A DNA stretch of 64,000 nucleotides from Spinacia oleracea (GCF_020520425.1 NC_079487.1:112936141-113000140), one strand, 5' to 3'; shown: positions 1 through 11,468, numbered from the stretch's first letter. Program-made: numbers and translations. The notes: a model not told the origin generated them from the sequence alone.

Positions 1-219
1 AGACATTATAAAGATGTTTGCTTGGAATGTGGAATATTTAGTAAATATTGAAGCTTTGGAGTGGAAATCTTTCATCAAATATTGTGCGCAACAAATCGAC
101 TCTTTAAATTCCCAGCGGCTATCTTAATGCAGTGTTCTAGAAATATTCTCAACGTAGTCCAAGTTTCTTTAAGCTGGTTTGAGTTTATCCTAACCATTTA
201 TTTGTTCATTTTAATACAG

Positions 220-693
220 GAAGAATATAATGACAAACTGGAGGCATGTAAGAGTAAAGGAATTGAGGTAGACCCGAACGATTTATACCTAGAGGTTGTA
301 GGTGGGAAAAAGAAAGGCAAAGTTTATGGTTTAGGGAGTGCTTCACATATGTATTGCAAGCATCTTTCTTCTCACTCTACTGCATCACCTTCTACACCTT
401 CCATTACTTCTCAATTAAGCTCTCAAGTTGAAGAATTAAAGAAGATGGTAGAAGAAACCCAAAAAGTGGCAGTGGAATCCCATAAAGTGGCAGCGGAAGC
501 CCAAAAACTGGCATCGGAAAGCTTAAATTTGGCTAGAGAAACTGCTGAAAACTATAAGATTGAAAAGGCCGAATGGCAGAAAGAGATGAGGGAGATGGCA
601 GCAATAATCCTTTCTGTTCGGCGTAATTCAACCGCTACTCCTACCATTACTCCTACTCCTAACACTACTCTTACCGGCTTTCATGACCCATAG
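220..693 (+). CDS. CACTA transposon protein, C-terminal exon (Ptta/En/Spm transposase type)
   Basis: This is an open terminal exon of 157 codons plus a stop, partial at the 5' side. A splice acceptor (TTAATACAG, ending at 219) directly precedes the reading frame, so coding starts at GAAGAATAT rather than at the ATG further upstream; the stretch before 219 reads as intron. The protein opens with EEYNDKLEACKSKG and has a VVGGKKKGKVYGLGS segment, as in the C-terminal part of the second protein of plant CACTA elements (Transposase_24, Ptta/En/Spm). A Ser/Thr/Pro-rich linker follows, then a coiled-coil-like Glu/Lys/Ala-rich helix with repeated VA(V/A)E(S/A) units, and a Thr/Pro-rich tail. Earlier exons lie outside the window. 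Its position 0.9 kb inside the CACTA end agrees with this role. The family call comes from remembered motifs, not a search. Confidence 0.65.
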   Translation, partial: EEYNDKLEACKSKGIEVDPNDLYLEVVGGKKKGKVYGLGSASHMYCKHLSSHSTASPSTPSITSQLSSQVEELKKMVEETQKVAVESHKVAAEAQKLASESLNLARETAENYKIEKAEWQKEMREMAAIILSVRRNSTATPTITPTPNTTLTGFHDP

Positions 694-1139
694 GGATCCA
701 TCGGGACAAGGTTCCTCATACGTCACACATGCTACAAGACTTGGTTGAATTTTTTGCTTTGGAGTGATGATTTGGAACGGTCATTTTGTGAATATAACTA
801 GCTTGCTCATTTGGAGGTAATTTTGTGAACGTCTAACATGCTCGATTTGGAGTAATTTTGTGAATGTCATTAGTTGTGTGCCCATTTTGGAGGTAATTTT
901 GTAAAGGACTAACATGATCATTTTGGAGGTATTTTGTAAATGTCTAATACATTTTAGGAGGTGATTCTTGAAACCGTTAGTGGTAAGGTTCAAAACTATG
1001 TATTTGAACAATTTATCTAGTGAATGAAAAATCATGAAATATTCAGGTTATTCTATATGTAGTTCTGAATGTAGTTATACAAGCATTTATTTTATATAGG
1101 TTGATATGAATAATCAAATATTTTGCTACTACATAACTG

Positions 1140-1600
1140 ATTTTTGCGACGGAGATGGCAGACGCAAAATTTATTAGTCTCCAAATAGTAGCAGTTATTT
1201 GCGACTGCAATTTATTTTTGCGACTAAATAATTTAGTCGCAATAAGGTGGTCTCCAAAACGTGGAACAGTATTAGCGACAACAATTAAATTTCTGCGACT
1301 AAATGGTTGGTCGCAAAAAAACTAAATATCAGTCGCAAAGCCGTCGCAAATATCCGTCGCCAATACTGCGACAATTACGGTAGTCGCCGAACTTTTAAAA
1401 CTAGTCGCAAAATATTGGTCGCAAAGTCGTCGCAGGTCTGTCGCAAAAGCTTGCGACAACGCGTAACCAGTCGCAAAAATAGATTTGCGACAAGGGTTTC
1501 TGCGACCATCCAAATTCTAGTCGCATTTGTCGCAAATTAATTTTAGCGACGGAAAATAGGGGTTTTGCAACTACTTTGTTCAGTCGCAAATTCACGATTT
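1140..1600. repeat. CACTA subterminal repeat array (TTTGCGAC motif)
   Basis: The motif TTTGCGAC or its complement GTCGCAAA, with variants such as TTAGTCGCAA, recurs every 15-30 bp in both orientations. In characterised CACTA elements such subterminal motifs bind the element-encoded protein. Open frames here on either strand are by-products of the repeat and not genes. Confidence 0.8.
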
Positions 1601-2167
1601 TCTTGTAGTGAATGAAGTTTAAAGCAGAATTTTAAATCATATTATGATTTTTATGTTTAGGTACAATAATTAGATAATCTACGTATACAATATTTAGTGC
1701 ATTATATAATGAGGATTATAAGCTGCTAACGATAATAAACAAACAACTAACTATTTAGGGTAACTATAATGAGGAAAGTTAACGATCTTTGCAAGAAGTA
1801 ATATTTAACTAGCTAGAAAGGGCTCTCGATTAAGATGATCCACGTTATATGTACATATCTCATTGCGATAGTGTATAATTAAGTTGTGGAGTATAACAAC
1901 TCTTGACGAGTCTATTGTTGATATTTATAGGCATATAACATAAATATTTTATATATCTATCTATATACTATACTTTGTACTAAAACGCACGAGGTAACTT
2001 CAACTAGAACTAACATACGGAGTATATCGGTTTCACATAAAAAATCCCCCCTGCCACCAGTTTGCCTACGTACTTCTAAATAAGACAATTTCACATCTCA
2101 TTTTCTTATACTGCATATATAATTATAATTATGTATGCCATATTGTTACAGTTTATACAATTTATTA

Positions 2168-2499
2168 CTCCTCCATCGCATATTAGTTTTATACGTTTTC
2201 CATTTGATTTGTCCCAAATTAGTTTTTATACTTTTTATTTTAGGAAAGACTCTAGCTATAACTATTTTAATACCTATCTTTTCCCACTAACAAAAATTTA
2301 GGGACCATTACTCTCTCACATTCAAATTATATTAAAAAAAAATGATTGACTATCTTCTATCAGATCTACTTTTCAATAACATAATATTGTGTTATCTTCT
2401 TAATTTTCAATAAAACAAAATTTGATGAATAAACAACTAACAACTTTTCTACTTAACTTTGTATCCTGATAAGTGTCAAAAACTAATTTGACGGAGGAG
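2168..2499. mobile_element. Stowaway-type MITE
   Basis: The ends are CTCCTCCATCGCATATTAGT and an imperfect complement ending AACTAATTTGACGGAGGAG, flanked by TA at 2166-2167 and 2500-2501. At 332 bp it is AT-rich and without coding potential. A TA duplication and a CTCCNTCCG-like terminus are the Tc1/mariner Stowaway signature. Confidence 0.75.
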
Positions 2500-4200
2500 T
2501 ATTTAATACTACGTATGCCATGATTATAGAATCAATATTATATTCTTAAAAGAAATTAAAAGAAATAAGGTTTATTACTAATCTATCTATAGTAAAATTT
2601 GATTATATATAAGAAATAGTCTTTACATTTCAACTTCAATTAAATAAATAAGATCTTCTAAGAAACTTCATCTTTGAAACTAGAAGTCACACTGTAATTT
2701 AAGAATAATACACATTGATGATAAAGAATTCTAATTAATTCTAAAATGTTCATAACATATCTAAAGTCTAATTGTATCAAATAGCTATCCATGCTACAAG
2801 TCAATGACGTATTGCTTAAAACATAACTTCCCTAATGATTCACAAGTATTTAGAATTCCCAATCCTAATTCCTAAATATTTTACGTCAAATATTCTACCA
2901 TTAATCACCAACACCCCATGTAAAAGAAGATCTAAATGAGAAAATATATATACCTTAATAAGAAAAAAAAAATTGCATTGGCAAACCAAAGATCTCATTT
3001 TTATAATACGGGCTTGGAAATAAGAATGTCTTTAGAGATGAAATTTTTGTGCAAATTTTTCACGTTACAATATTTTCTTTTATTATACTTTAAACATAAT
3101 ATAAACCTTTATTATATTTAGTTTATTAATTATGACTATGATCAGTGATATCAACCCTAATAAAAAATAATTGGAAAATAAAGGTAATAATATGGTTTTC
3201 TTTTTATAGACTAGATATAGATAAATGACTAATAGTCTAATGTACTAATTCCAAAATACTATTGTAGACACCAAAATTGTATCTCTCTCTAAAATTCTGA
3301 TGACGATACTGCATGTCTACTTTTCTCATTTAGATCACGAGCGACGATATTGCATATTGTGGTCTTAGTTGATGAATAATTATTTTTAATTATTTCGTAT
3401 GTGTAATTTGATTGTAGGTTATCAAGTTGCAGTTAGAAATTTTAATAAGAGTAAATTACTAAATGATGTAGATCACTTCCTACATCTTCCTCTCGATCAC
3501 TAAAATTGAAATTGATTAGTTAGTGTAGTATATAAAGATACTCCCGTCAAAAAAAAAAAAAAAAAGATACTAAGAAATCTACATAGTAATAAATTAATAA
3601 TAAAAAAAAGTGAGTATTAATTCGTATGAAAAATTAATGTCATAGAAAAAAAGTGAAACTCTTTGGTCGGTCATCCCGCACACACGCTCACACTAGGGCA
3701 CGCATGCGCATGGGCCTAGACATGCCATGTACGTTGCCACACTTTGACAGACATTTTTGTCCCGTGCGCGCCAAATCCCAAGCTTTTGGGTTGTTGTTGT
3801 TGTGGTTGTTGTTGTTGTCGTCGTCATCGTCGCATGTGCTTGTGCGCGATAGGGCTTGCGCGTAGGTTGTTGCGTAGCGTGCATGCAACCTTGTTTCCAA
3901 CATGCCACACACATCCCATATATGGTTATGAGGCCTGTGTTTGTGCGATAGAGTGTACGACCTTAATTAGGTCGATCTAAACTTTTCAATTAGTTATTAA
4001 TCATTAAGTATAGTACCCTATTTCCTACAACCTTGATGTTGATGATCGAAAAAGATTTTAGATAGTGCTATGGTAAATTATAAAAAGAAAAAAGAGAAAG
4101 AAAGAGAAGACAACTTATGTAAAATGCAATTTGTAACTTTTTAAATGAAAGAGTTAGATAACATCACTCATTCAAATTGTTTAGTTTATATTTAATCTTG
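2500..4200. other. Non-coding stretch of the candidate Helitron
   Basis: No convincing gene is seen. It is AT-rich sequence with an A-run (3549-3564) and a GC-richer island at about 3655-3960 that contains a GTT/GTC trinucleotide run (3788-3830). Frames of 60-80 codons in that island are made by the trinucleotide run and look spurious. The island could be captured host or LTR sequence; I could not identify it. Confidence 0.4.
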
Positions 4201-4549
4201 GTATAAACTTATAAAACCGTGCAATTGCACGGGTTCTATACTAGTTTCCTTATTATATTTCGTGTCAGTGCTTGTGCGACTCATTTCCTTAGGCCCATTG
4301 TGTATGGTTTGTTTAAGAGAGGAAGTATATGCGGCTCAAATATTTTGGTAGATAGATATTGTACGAACTACTTCCATAGCAATTAGCATAGTGTATACAT
4401 TAATTTTGGGTTTCTTTTGAATGAGAAGGCAGGTTCTTTTGAGTGGCTTTTTAATTCTTTTTGACATTTATGGTGGGAAGTAACCTGTGACCATCATGAC
4501 GGATCAGTGTTCTGCCATGGACAAGGCTATAAGTTATTGTTCGTTTATG

Positions 4550-5300
4550 ATCCTATTATGTTCTTTTATTGTACATTAATGTTCTTTTTTCTCTGTTTTA
4601 TGTTCTTTTTATTTTTTAATGTTCTTTTTATTAATATTATATATATTGATTTTTCTTGATATGTTTTAGGGAAATGTTTCCTAAATCAAGGCATCGGTTA
4701 TGTACGTGGCATATAGGAGAAAATGCTATTGTAAACATCAAAGGTGTTATGGCTAAGGATGGTTTCAAACGTAGATTTGATTATGTTTTGAAATATACTG
4801 ACACAATTGCCGAGTTTCAGCATTATTGGAATAGGTAATATATATATTTTCCTAAATAGACTTTATAATTTTTATAGTGTGTTTTTTGTTCTTTTGTTTT
4901 CTTTATGTGTTCTTTTTATGCTCCCGAGTTTGTTCTTTTGTAACTATTATTGTAATGTGTTTTTGGGTGTTATGTATGCCTTTTGTTCTTTTGTGGTTTT
5001 CATGATCTTTATTTTTATTTAACCTTCTAATGTTCTTTTTGTGCTTAATTTATTTTCGTTGTACTTTTATTTTTCTTCTGATGTTCTTTTGTTAATACAA
5101 ATTGTTCTTTTATTTTTCTTCTGATGTTTTTTTGTTAACCAAAATTGTTCTTTTTTGTTTTTCCATTGTTCCTGTTGTGGTGTTCATTTTTTAGTGCCTT
5201 TTATGTTTGTTGTATTGTTCTTTTCTATATGTCACGCGTTCTTTGTGTGTACTTTTTGTGTGCCTTATTGTTCTTTTCTTTTTCCTATTTGTTCTTTTGT
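4550..5300 (+). repeat. GTTCTTTT-rich introns of the FAR1-like pseudogene
   Basis: The intervals before exon 4670 and between exons 4834 and 5303 are filled with TGTTCTTTT units spaced irregularly by 15-40 bp, nearly all in the same orientation as the gene. This T-rich composition creates long open frames (for example from 5145) that are not genes until the true exon at 5303. Similar oriented GTTCT motifs recur at 59.4-62.9 kb. Confidence 0.6.
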
Positions 5301-6014
5301 AGTCTTATGGCTGATTACAATTGCAAGACACATTCATGGATAGAGAGGTTATATGGTTTGAAAGAGAAATGGTGTCCTGCATATAACAAAGAGTGGTTTT
5401 CTGGGGGTATTTTATCTTCTCAAAGGAGTGAGACCACAAACCATTCTATTTCTAGGAGGTTGCATAAAGCGAACGGTTTATGTGATTTTTATAAGTGTTT
5501 TTTGGATATAATTGATGAATGGAGAAGTAAGGAGAACAAGGGAGATTATAATTCTTCTACTGGAAATAGATATTACGCATGTGCGGATAACATGTTATGT
5601 TTGCATGCGCGGGATGTGTACACCATTGCAATATAATTTGATATTTGAGCAACGATTCATCAAAGCAATTGGTTTGAGGTGTCAACGCATTTCCTATGAG
5701 TTTCTAGTTTCTGAGTATATTGTTGGGCATCCTACAAAGGACTTCATTAGACATGTTGTGAAGTTTAATGAGCAAGAGATGGTTGTTGATTGTACTTGCA
5801 AGTCATATGGAGAAATAGGCATTCTTTGTTCTCATATTCTTAGAGTTTTTATTGTCCATAATGTTGAAGAGATTCCCAAACAATACATTATGAAGAGATG
5901 GACCAAAGAGGCTATGAACACGATTGTTGAAGTAGGAGAAGATAGAGATAATGAAGTAAGTGTTGTTTCTGCTTCAGTTTGGAGGATGCAGCATAAGAAA
6001 TTGCATTAAAGTTA

Positions 6015-7795
6015 CGGATTTTTCATGAAATACCCCCGAATTATGGCGTAATTCACCAAATGCCCCTCGACTTTCAGAAATTCACCAAATGCCCCTCACA
6101 AATGACTTAATACCCAAAATACCCTTACTAATGACGCGCCGTTAGTCCTCCGTTAGCCTAATTTTTAAATTCACCAAATACCCCTATTTTATTACTTATT
6201 TCATATAATACCCCTATTCTGAAACTTAATTCACCAAATACACATAACTTAAAATTACCCATTTTGATGCTCAGCGGCTAGTTTTTATGTTTGAAAATTA
6301 GTCGTTGCTTATTGTTTGCTTATAAAAACCCCTTTTCTGACTATTTATTGTAGTTTTTCTATTGTTTGTTAATTGCATATCATTTTTGTCATGAGTTTTC
6401 TTTCAAAATCATCATCCACACCCATGAATCCACATATGTAAGAGTCCCAAACAATTTCTAATATTATGGGAGGAAATTTCCATATGAGGCTCCGATACAA
6501 CACTCAATAAGTTTCAATTATGATCCAATAAGTTCAGGCCTCATCCAGTAAAGACAATGCACTTTAGCTGAGCAAAAGGCCAAAAAACCCCATTTTCAAA
6601 GGGATCTTATGTAAGTGAAGCTGAAGTAATTCAATCTAAAGCTAACACCTTAATTTTCTTATTGTCCGAATGGTAAAGAAACTAAGAAATCAAGTTCAAT
6701 AACACATACATTTTTATCACAACCTCGATTTCAACTTGGATTCATGATGTGAAAATCTTGAGTTTGGAGGCAAATCTTTGTGCCAAGATTCATGTTTTTT
6801 CACTGGTTCATGAGCTTTGGAACATACCTTAGTTTCATTTTTTTTTCTTGTTCCCTCAAATCCAAAAATAGACATTTGTCCATAAATCTGACCATGTCAA
6901 TAGGACCTAGCTCAAAAGAAAAGTGGGAAAACCTTTATGCCTCGACTGTAAGGTTGAGAGAAAGTTAGGAGATTGAAGAAAGATGTTTGGAGGCAGTAGA
7001 GACAGGAGACAAAAGGGAGTTAACGTTAAATATGTGGCATGGAAGCAATAGAAGCCGAGGTAGCTGGAACATATGCGTTAGAATAAAATTAATAAGAGCT
7101 TTATTTTTAATCTGTTTGCATATGTTAAAGATATTTCCCATATTGAAAAAGGAATACCTTCCGATTGCGTGGTAAATATAATTAATTGGTCACATAAAGA
7201 ATAAGGTACAAAAGAAGTAGCTATTTTCTTGAAGAGTTGCGACGTTTTGAGGTGTTTTTAGGAGTGTTTTCTGTTTTAGTGTTGTACCGGAGCTTCAGAT
7301 TGAGTGTTGTATCAGATATTCGGATGTCAAATTTTCTCCCATGATAACAAAATTTATTTGGGACTCTTACATATGTGGACTCATTGGGTGTGGATGATGA
7401 TTTTGAAAGAAAACTCATGACAAAAATGATATGAAATTAACAAAATAATAGGAAAACTACAATAAACCGTCAGAAAAAGAGTATTTATAAGCAAACAATA
7501 AGCAACGGCTAATTTTCAAACACAAAAACTAGCCGTTGAGCATCAAAATGAGTAATTTTAAGTTATTGGTATTTGGTGAATTAAGTTTCTGAATAAGGGT
7601 ATTTGGTGAAATAAGTATTAAAATAGGGGTATTTGGTGAATTGGAAAATTAGGTTAACGGAGGACTAACGGCGCATCATTAGTAAGGGTATTTTGGGTAT
7701 TAAGTCATTTGTGAGGGGCATTTGGTGAATTTCTGAAAGTCGAGGGGCATTTGGTGAATTACGCCAAAATTCGGGGGTATTTCATGAAAAATCCG
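6015..7795. mobile_element. MULE-like non-autonomous element with ~460-bp inverted arms
   Basis: Termini are CGGATTTTTCATGAAATACC and its complement. The 9-bp duplication TTAAAGTTA flanks the element exactly (6006-6014 and 7796-7804), the length typical of Mutator-like elements. The arms (about 6015-6480 against 7320-7795) are inverted copies, carrying CACCAAATNCCCC units and a shared ACATATGT...GAGTCCCAAA stretch. The roughly 0.8-kb middle has no transposase and only short weak frames (6780-6968, 6987-7175). It sits inside the FAR1-like gene, so the gene was there first. A sibling lies at 25568-26686 and a truncated relative starts at 46950. Confidence 0.85.
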
Positions 7796-8094
7796 TTAAA
7801 GTTATAAATGAAGCTCAACATTGTCCGGCTGCAAGGAAGCTTATTGATTTGGGTGTGTTGGATATGTCATATAAAGTAAAGGAGTATATTGGTGGTGTTG
7901 AAGGGGATGGTAATGTATCAAACAAGTATGTGCGTTATGAAACTCTACTTGATGTTGTTGATCCTTCAACAGACACAGGTTTGCCGGATGTTGTGGAACC
8001 GATTGTTGAAAAAGTCATTCCAAAATTAAAACTTGCTTTTAGAAAAATCATTTTTCGATTTTTATTGGTGGTAAAAAACAATTTATCCTTCTAA

Positions 8095-8590
8095 ATATTA
8101 CAGATAAATATTTTCATTCTTTGTGTGACTTGGAGTCCATGTTGGTTGAAATACATAATGGAAAGTTGCGAGTGCATCAAACAAAACATTGCCAAAGCCA
8201 ATTGGGTTAATATCTTGCTTATGTACTAGCTCAGATCACCATTTCTTAAATGGACTTGGTCCACATTAAATTTATTGTGCACTGATATATGCGTTTTATA
8301 TAGAGTTTTTACCCCCGTCCCTTAGTACTTTTTGATCTTCGGAGCGATTTTTAGTACTAATGTGCTCCTTGTAGTGTGTTTGTAGTTTCAGGTTCATCAT
8401 TGTAGGAATTAACATATTTTTATGCATTTCCTACTTATTTGAATCAATACAAAAGATTATATACTTTCGAGAGCGCAAACATTGAGTTGGAAGAATTTTT
8501 ATGCAAAGCGAATAGTGAAAGAAGTAGAAAACTGAATGTCGTCCACTCTTTTGATCATAACTCGAGTTATACAACTCCAAATGCAGCGAT
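8095..8590. other. No gene identified
   Basis: AT-rich sequence downstream of the broken FAR1-like frame. The segment about 8217-8290 (TGGACTTGGTCCACATTAAA) is an imperfect inverted match to about 9926-9980 (TTATTGTGGACCAGGTCCAC), which may mark the ends of an element enclosing the LTR remnant. A 69-codon frame at 8439-8648 resembles nothing I recognise and overlaps the likely LTR. Confidence 0.4.
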
Positions 8591-9640
8591 TCAAATTAGG
8601 TTGGATTCTAGACTTCAAGAGCTTTCCAACGAGTGGTCACTCGCCTAATTCCGACTTATAACGAAGGAGATATGGTGTTTTAAGATACGGGATCGTGCAG
8701 TTTGACGAGCAGATCGCCCGATCGGGCGGCCCATCGCCCGATCGGGCGACGACAACCCCTGGGCGCGGAATTTTGCTTTATTTCCGGTTTTTTTTCTTCT
8801 ACTTTTGGGCAAGACTATAAATATAGCCCTTAGACATATTATTTGGGATCTTATTTTTAGAGTACCTTAGTTTATTGCTTAGTTTTTATTCTTTCTCTAA
8901 ACTTTTGTTAATTACTTTTATTGTTGCTTTCAAGTTTCAAACTTTAAATTTCATCCTTCGTTCTTCAATTTGGTATTTATTATTTCTTTCATTCTTTATT
9001 CAATTTTAATTATGTTTTCATTAATCATGTTTGCTTTGTTTAAATTAAATATTTGTGAGTAGTTTATATTCTAGGGTTTTGGGAATCCATGAATTAATAT
9101 GAAGGGATGATTGAATGTTGTTGATTGTTGGTATTGTGGTTAATTCCTATTGATTGATTTTATTTACTATGCGATTAGATTTGCGCAGGTCTAATTGTAT
9201 TAGTCTAGCAATATCAAGTTAAGATTCGAGAGATGCAATTTGATGTTTAGGCTTGTGTCAATAGGTAGAACTGGGATTAATACGTAGCGAGAGCCCGTTA
9301 ATTCTAAGTCTATGATTAGTATTGATTCGAGAGAGCATGCTAATCTAATTAACTGTTCTATTGATTATTAATATTGTTTATCATCCCGGATTGTTGTTCA
9401 TTGGTGAACCTATGCCCTAGACCTCTTAATATCTTATTTATTCCTCTTTTATTATTGTCTTAGTTTTAATATACAAATCAACCAACTTTCTTGTTTCCCA
9501 ATAGTTTAGACCTTAGTTTTAATAGTAGAAAGAACGCTTGTTTCCCTGTGGATACGATCCTGACTTCCCTTGCTACCTTGTTAGTGGAATTAGGTTTATT
9601 TTTGACTAGGTGATACGACTTTAGCCTGTCATGCACCATG
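8590..9640 (+). mobile_element. Gypsy-type LTR remnant (boundaries approximate)
   Basis: The order of signals is that of a plant gypsy LTR: a GC-rich U3-like part with paired palindromes (8715-8748), a TATA-like ACTATAAATATAGCCC at about 8813-8828, a T-rich leader, and CTTGTTTCCCTGTGGATACG (about 9538-9557), a phrase common near the ends of Athila/Tat-like LTRs. No internal gag-pol sequence or second LTR is present, so this is a solo or fragmentary LTR. I could not fix the TG/CA ends. Confidence 0.45.
8715..8748. repeat. Two copies of the palindrome CGCCCGATCGGGCG
   Basis: A perfect 14-bp palindrome occurs at 8715-8728 and again at 8735-8748, with starts 20 bp apart. It is strikingly GC-rich against its AT-rich surroundings. 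The location, about 70-100 bp upstream of the TATA-like sequence in the LTR remnant, suggests a promoter-proximal element, but no function is known to me. Confidence 0.8.
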
Positions 9641-10079
9641 CCTTAAAATAAAGTTAATGATTTGTTCTTAATTTATTTTGGCATTTTATTAGGATTATTA
9701 TGAAAAAAAATATCAAATTAATGTCGTTGATACATGTTGTGCTTGAATAATGTGATTTTAAGTCACAATTCGCTTTTAAAAACATAGGGTTACTATGCTT
9801 CAAAAAATGGTTAATATGTTTAGGAATTTTGGTGTTTAATTTATTATAGTTAGTAGTTACTATATAAATAATAAAAGTCATTATGAGTGTAAAAAGGTGC
9901 TAGAGAAAACTATTAATTTTGGGTCCACACTAATATTATTGTGGACCAGGTCCACACAAGAATAATCCAGCTCAGATGGGATATGGGATTTGGGAGTTGG
10001 GAGGTGTTAAAATACTCTCGATTGGTTAAACGGAGTATAACCATTTTATTTATGTATATATAACCCCTTTTCTTTTGAG

Positions 10080-10810
10080 CTGAATTGAATTGATCATGAA
10101 CTAAAATGAAATTAACTAAACTAAACTGTACTGAACTGAACGTAACTGAACTTAACTTAACTGAACTTAACTTAACTGAATAATAAATAATTAAAAATTA
10201 CTATGTACTACCTCTGTTCCTTAATGTTCTTTACGCTTTAAAATATGTGTCCAAAGTATGAAAACTTTGAGCGTGAATTCTCACTGTTATATACATCAAA
10301 ATGTTTTCATGTAAGATCGATCTTATTAGGCTGGTCTTGTTATGCATTTTCAAAATATCAAATTTTTATAATTTTTTCACATACATAATTGGATATATAA
10401 ACGGTTAAATATTTCATTGGAGTCCGTGCAAATAGTAAGCGTAAATAACTTTAAGGAACGGAGGTAGTAATAAATAAGAATTAATAGTTAAATACTAAAT
10501 AATTATTAATTATTAATTAATAATCAGTAATTAATTACTAAATAATAATAAAGTATAGTAATTAATAATAAATAAATAATTATTAATAATTAATAGTAAA
10601 TAATGTAAATAATATACAAATAATAATAATAACAATAATAACAATAATAATAATAATAAGTTGAATTGAATTGAATTAAACTAAACTTAACTTAACTTAA
10701 CTTAACTTAACAGAAAAGAATTGAAATTAACTGAAATGAACTAAATGCTCCTGAACTGAACTAAATTTAACTGAAAAATAAGCATGAAACTGAAATTAAG
10801 CTAAAAAGAA
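10080..10810. repeat. Low-complexity region of AACTGAACTTAA-type words, split by a MITE
   Basis: Both sides of the MITE at 10208-10467 consist of degenerate 5-6-bp words (CTGAA, CTTAA, TGAAC) and TAA/TAAT runs, with (TTAAC)n at about 10685-10710. No gene can be read in it. The preceding stretch 9640-10080 also shows no gene. Confidence 0.6.
10208..10467. mobile_element. Stowaway-type MITE
   Basis: Terminal sequences CTACCTCTGTTCCTTAA and TTAAGGAACGGAGGTAG are near-perfect complements and are flanked by TA (10206-10207, 10468-10469). Length is 260 bp. The subterminal TTCTTTACGCTT pairs with AAGCGTAAATAAC on the other side. A related copy lies at 55663-55934. Confidence 0.85.
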
Positions 10811-11468
10811 CATGGCCTAAGTACTACGTACTACAGTATATAATGACCAAAAAAAAGTCATAAATCTAAAAAACACACTACCAATGGTTGATAAGTTTGG
10901 CTCGGCTCATTAAGAAAATTACTACTGCTCATCTGACCAGTTTTTGAAAGGCGAGTTTAAAGTTTGTCGACATCTCGAGCTTCGAGCCTAAGACGATCTT
11001 ACTCAAATCATTTTCGAGCAGAGCCTACTTATGTTCGGCTCAAATCACAACTGCACACATTTGCTAATTGGTGTGTCTTATTTAGAGTTCAGTTGTGTTT
11101 ACCTTAAGCATATTGTATTCTTGAAAACAACTCTTACCAAGACTTTGGTTGTTGTCCACAAAAACATGATTTTCTGAGTGGTTACTTATGTGCATGTGTG
11201 CGTACATGCAAGATGGGAATCATATAATTTGCATGAAATGGTACAACACATGTAGCACCTAGGAGCTAGCTTAGGTAGAGATATATGGTACACCACCCCA
11301 ATTTTGTGACAATACTTCATGCATTTTGAACCTTTTTCATTCTAATTAAACCACTTTAAATAATCAATAACAATAAATTGAAATCATACCTTAAACAAAA
11401 GAAAAAGAGAAAATTTGAAAAAAAGAAAGAAAAGGCGGTAGTACGTTGTTACTGATCAAGAAGAGATC

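Larger units (their letters stand above)
1..1610 (+). mobile_element. CACTA (En/Spm) DNA transposon, 3' part
   Basis: The right end reads TTTTCTTGTAGTG at 1598-1610, the reverse complement of CACTACAAGAAAA, the hallmark terminus of plant CACTA elements. AAT follows at 1611-1613 and would be the 3-bp target duplication. Inside the end lies a dense array of TTTGCGAC/GTCGCAAA motifs (about 1140-1590), as expected for CACTA subterminal repeats. The last exon of a transposon-type protein lies upstream at 220-693. The 5' end is outside the window, so the duplication cannot be verified here. The stretch 700-1135 holds short imperfect repeats (TTTTGGAGGTAATTTTGTG) and no gene. Confidence 0.85.
1960..4244 (+). 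mobile_element. Candidate non-autonomous Helitron
   Basis: The right end has the classic Helitron 3' structure: a 16-bp palindrome CCGTGCAATTGCACGG (4217-4232), then 12 nt, then CTAG (4241-4244), followed by T. The proposed left end is A|TCTATATACTATACTTTG at 1960, matching the usual 5' TC start and the TCTATACTAT-like beginnings of plant Helitrons. Insertion between A and T without duplication fits. No Rep/helicase frame is present. The 3' end is well supported; the 5' end is a best guess. A Stowaway MITE (2168-2499) lies inside. Confidence 0.55.
4390..8094 (+). pseudogene. FAR1/FHY3-type MULE transposase gene, decayed and split by an insertion
   Basis: Coding fragments follow the order of the FAR1 family. 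At 4425-4545 a decayed LNEKAGSFEWLFNSF...VTIMTDQCSAMDKAI matches the MULE transposase core, with frame breaks and a stop. Exon 4670-4834 (EMFPKSRHRLCTWHIGENA) has clean AG and GT borders. Exon 5303-about 5632 (SWIERLYGLKEKWCPAY, SQRSETTNHSISRRL) joins it in frame. A frameshift near 5633 follows ARDVYTIAI, after which FEQRFIKAIG continues in another frame. The SWIM zinc finger CTCKSYGEIGILCSH lies at about 5795-5840. At 6015 a 1781-bp element interrupts the gene; the frame resumes after 7804 with NEAQHCPAARKLIDLG and runs to about 8094. FAR1-related proteins derive from Mutator transposases, and this copy is either transposon-borne or a dead FRS gene. Stops, a frameshift and the insertion make it non-functional. 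Confidence 0.8.

Noticed and set aside
1307-1595. Three overlapping frames on both strands
   Set aside because: They arise from the GTCGCAAA motif array of the CACTA subterminal region.
3653-3980. Frames in the GC-rich island near 3.7 kb
   Set aside because: They are caused by a GTT/GTC run and occur in several frames at once.
8439-8648. 69-codon frame considered as a small gene
   Set aside because: No family resemblance, and its end overlaps sequence typical of the adjacent LTR.
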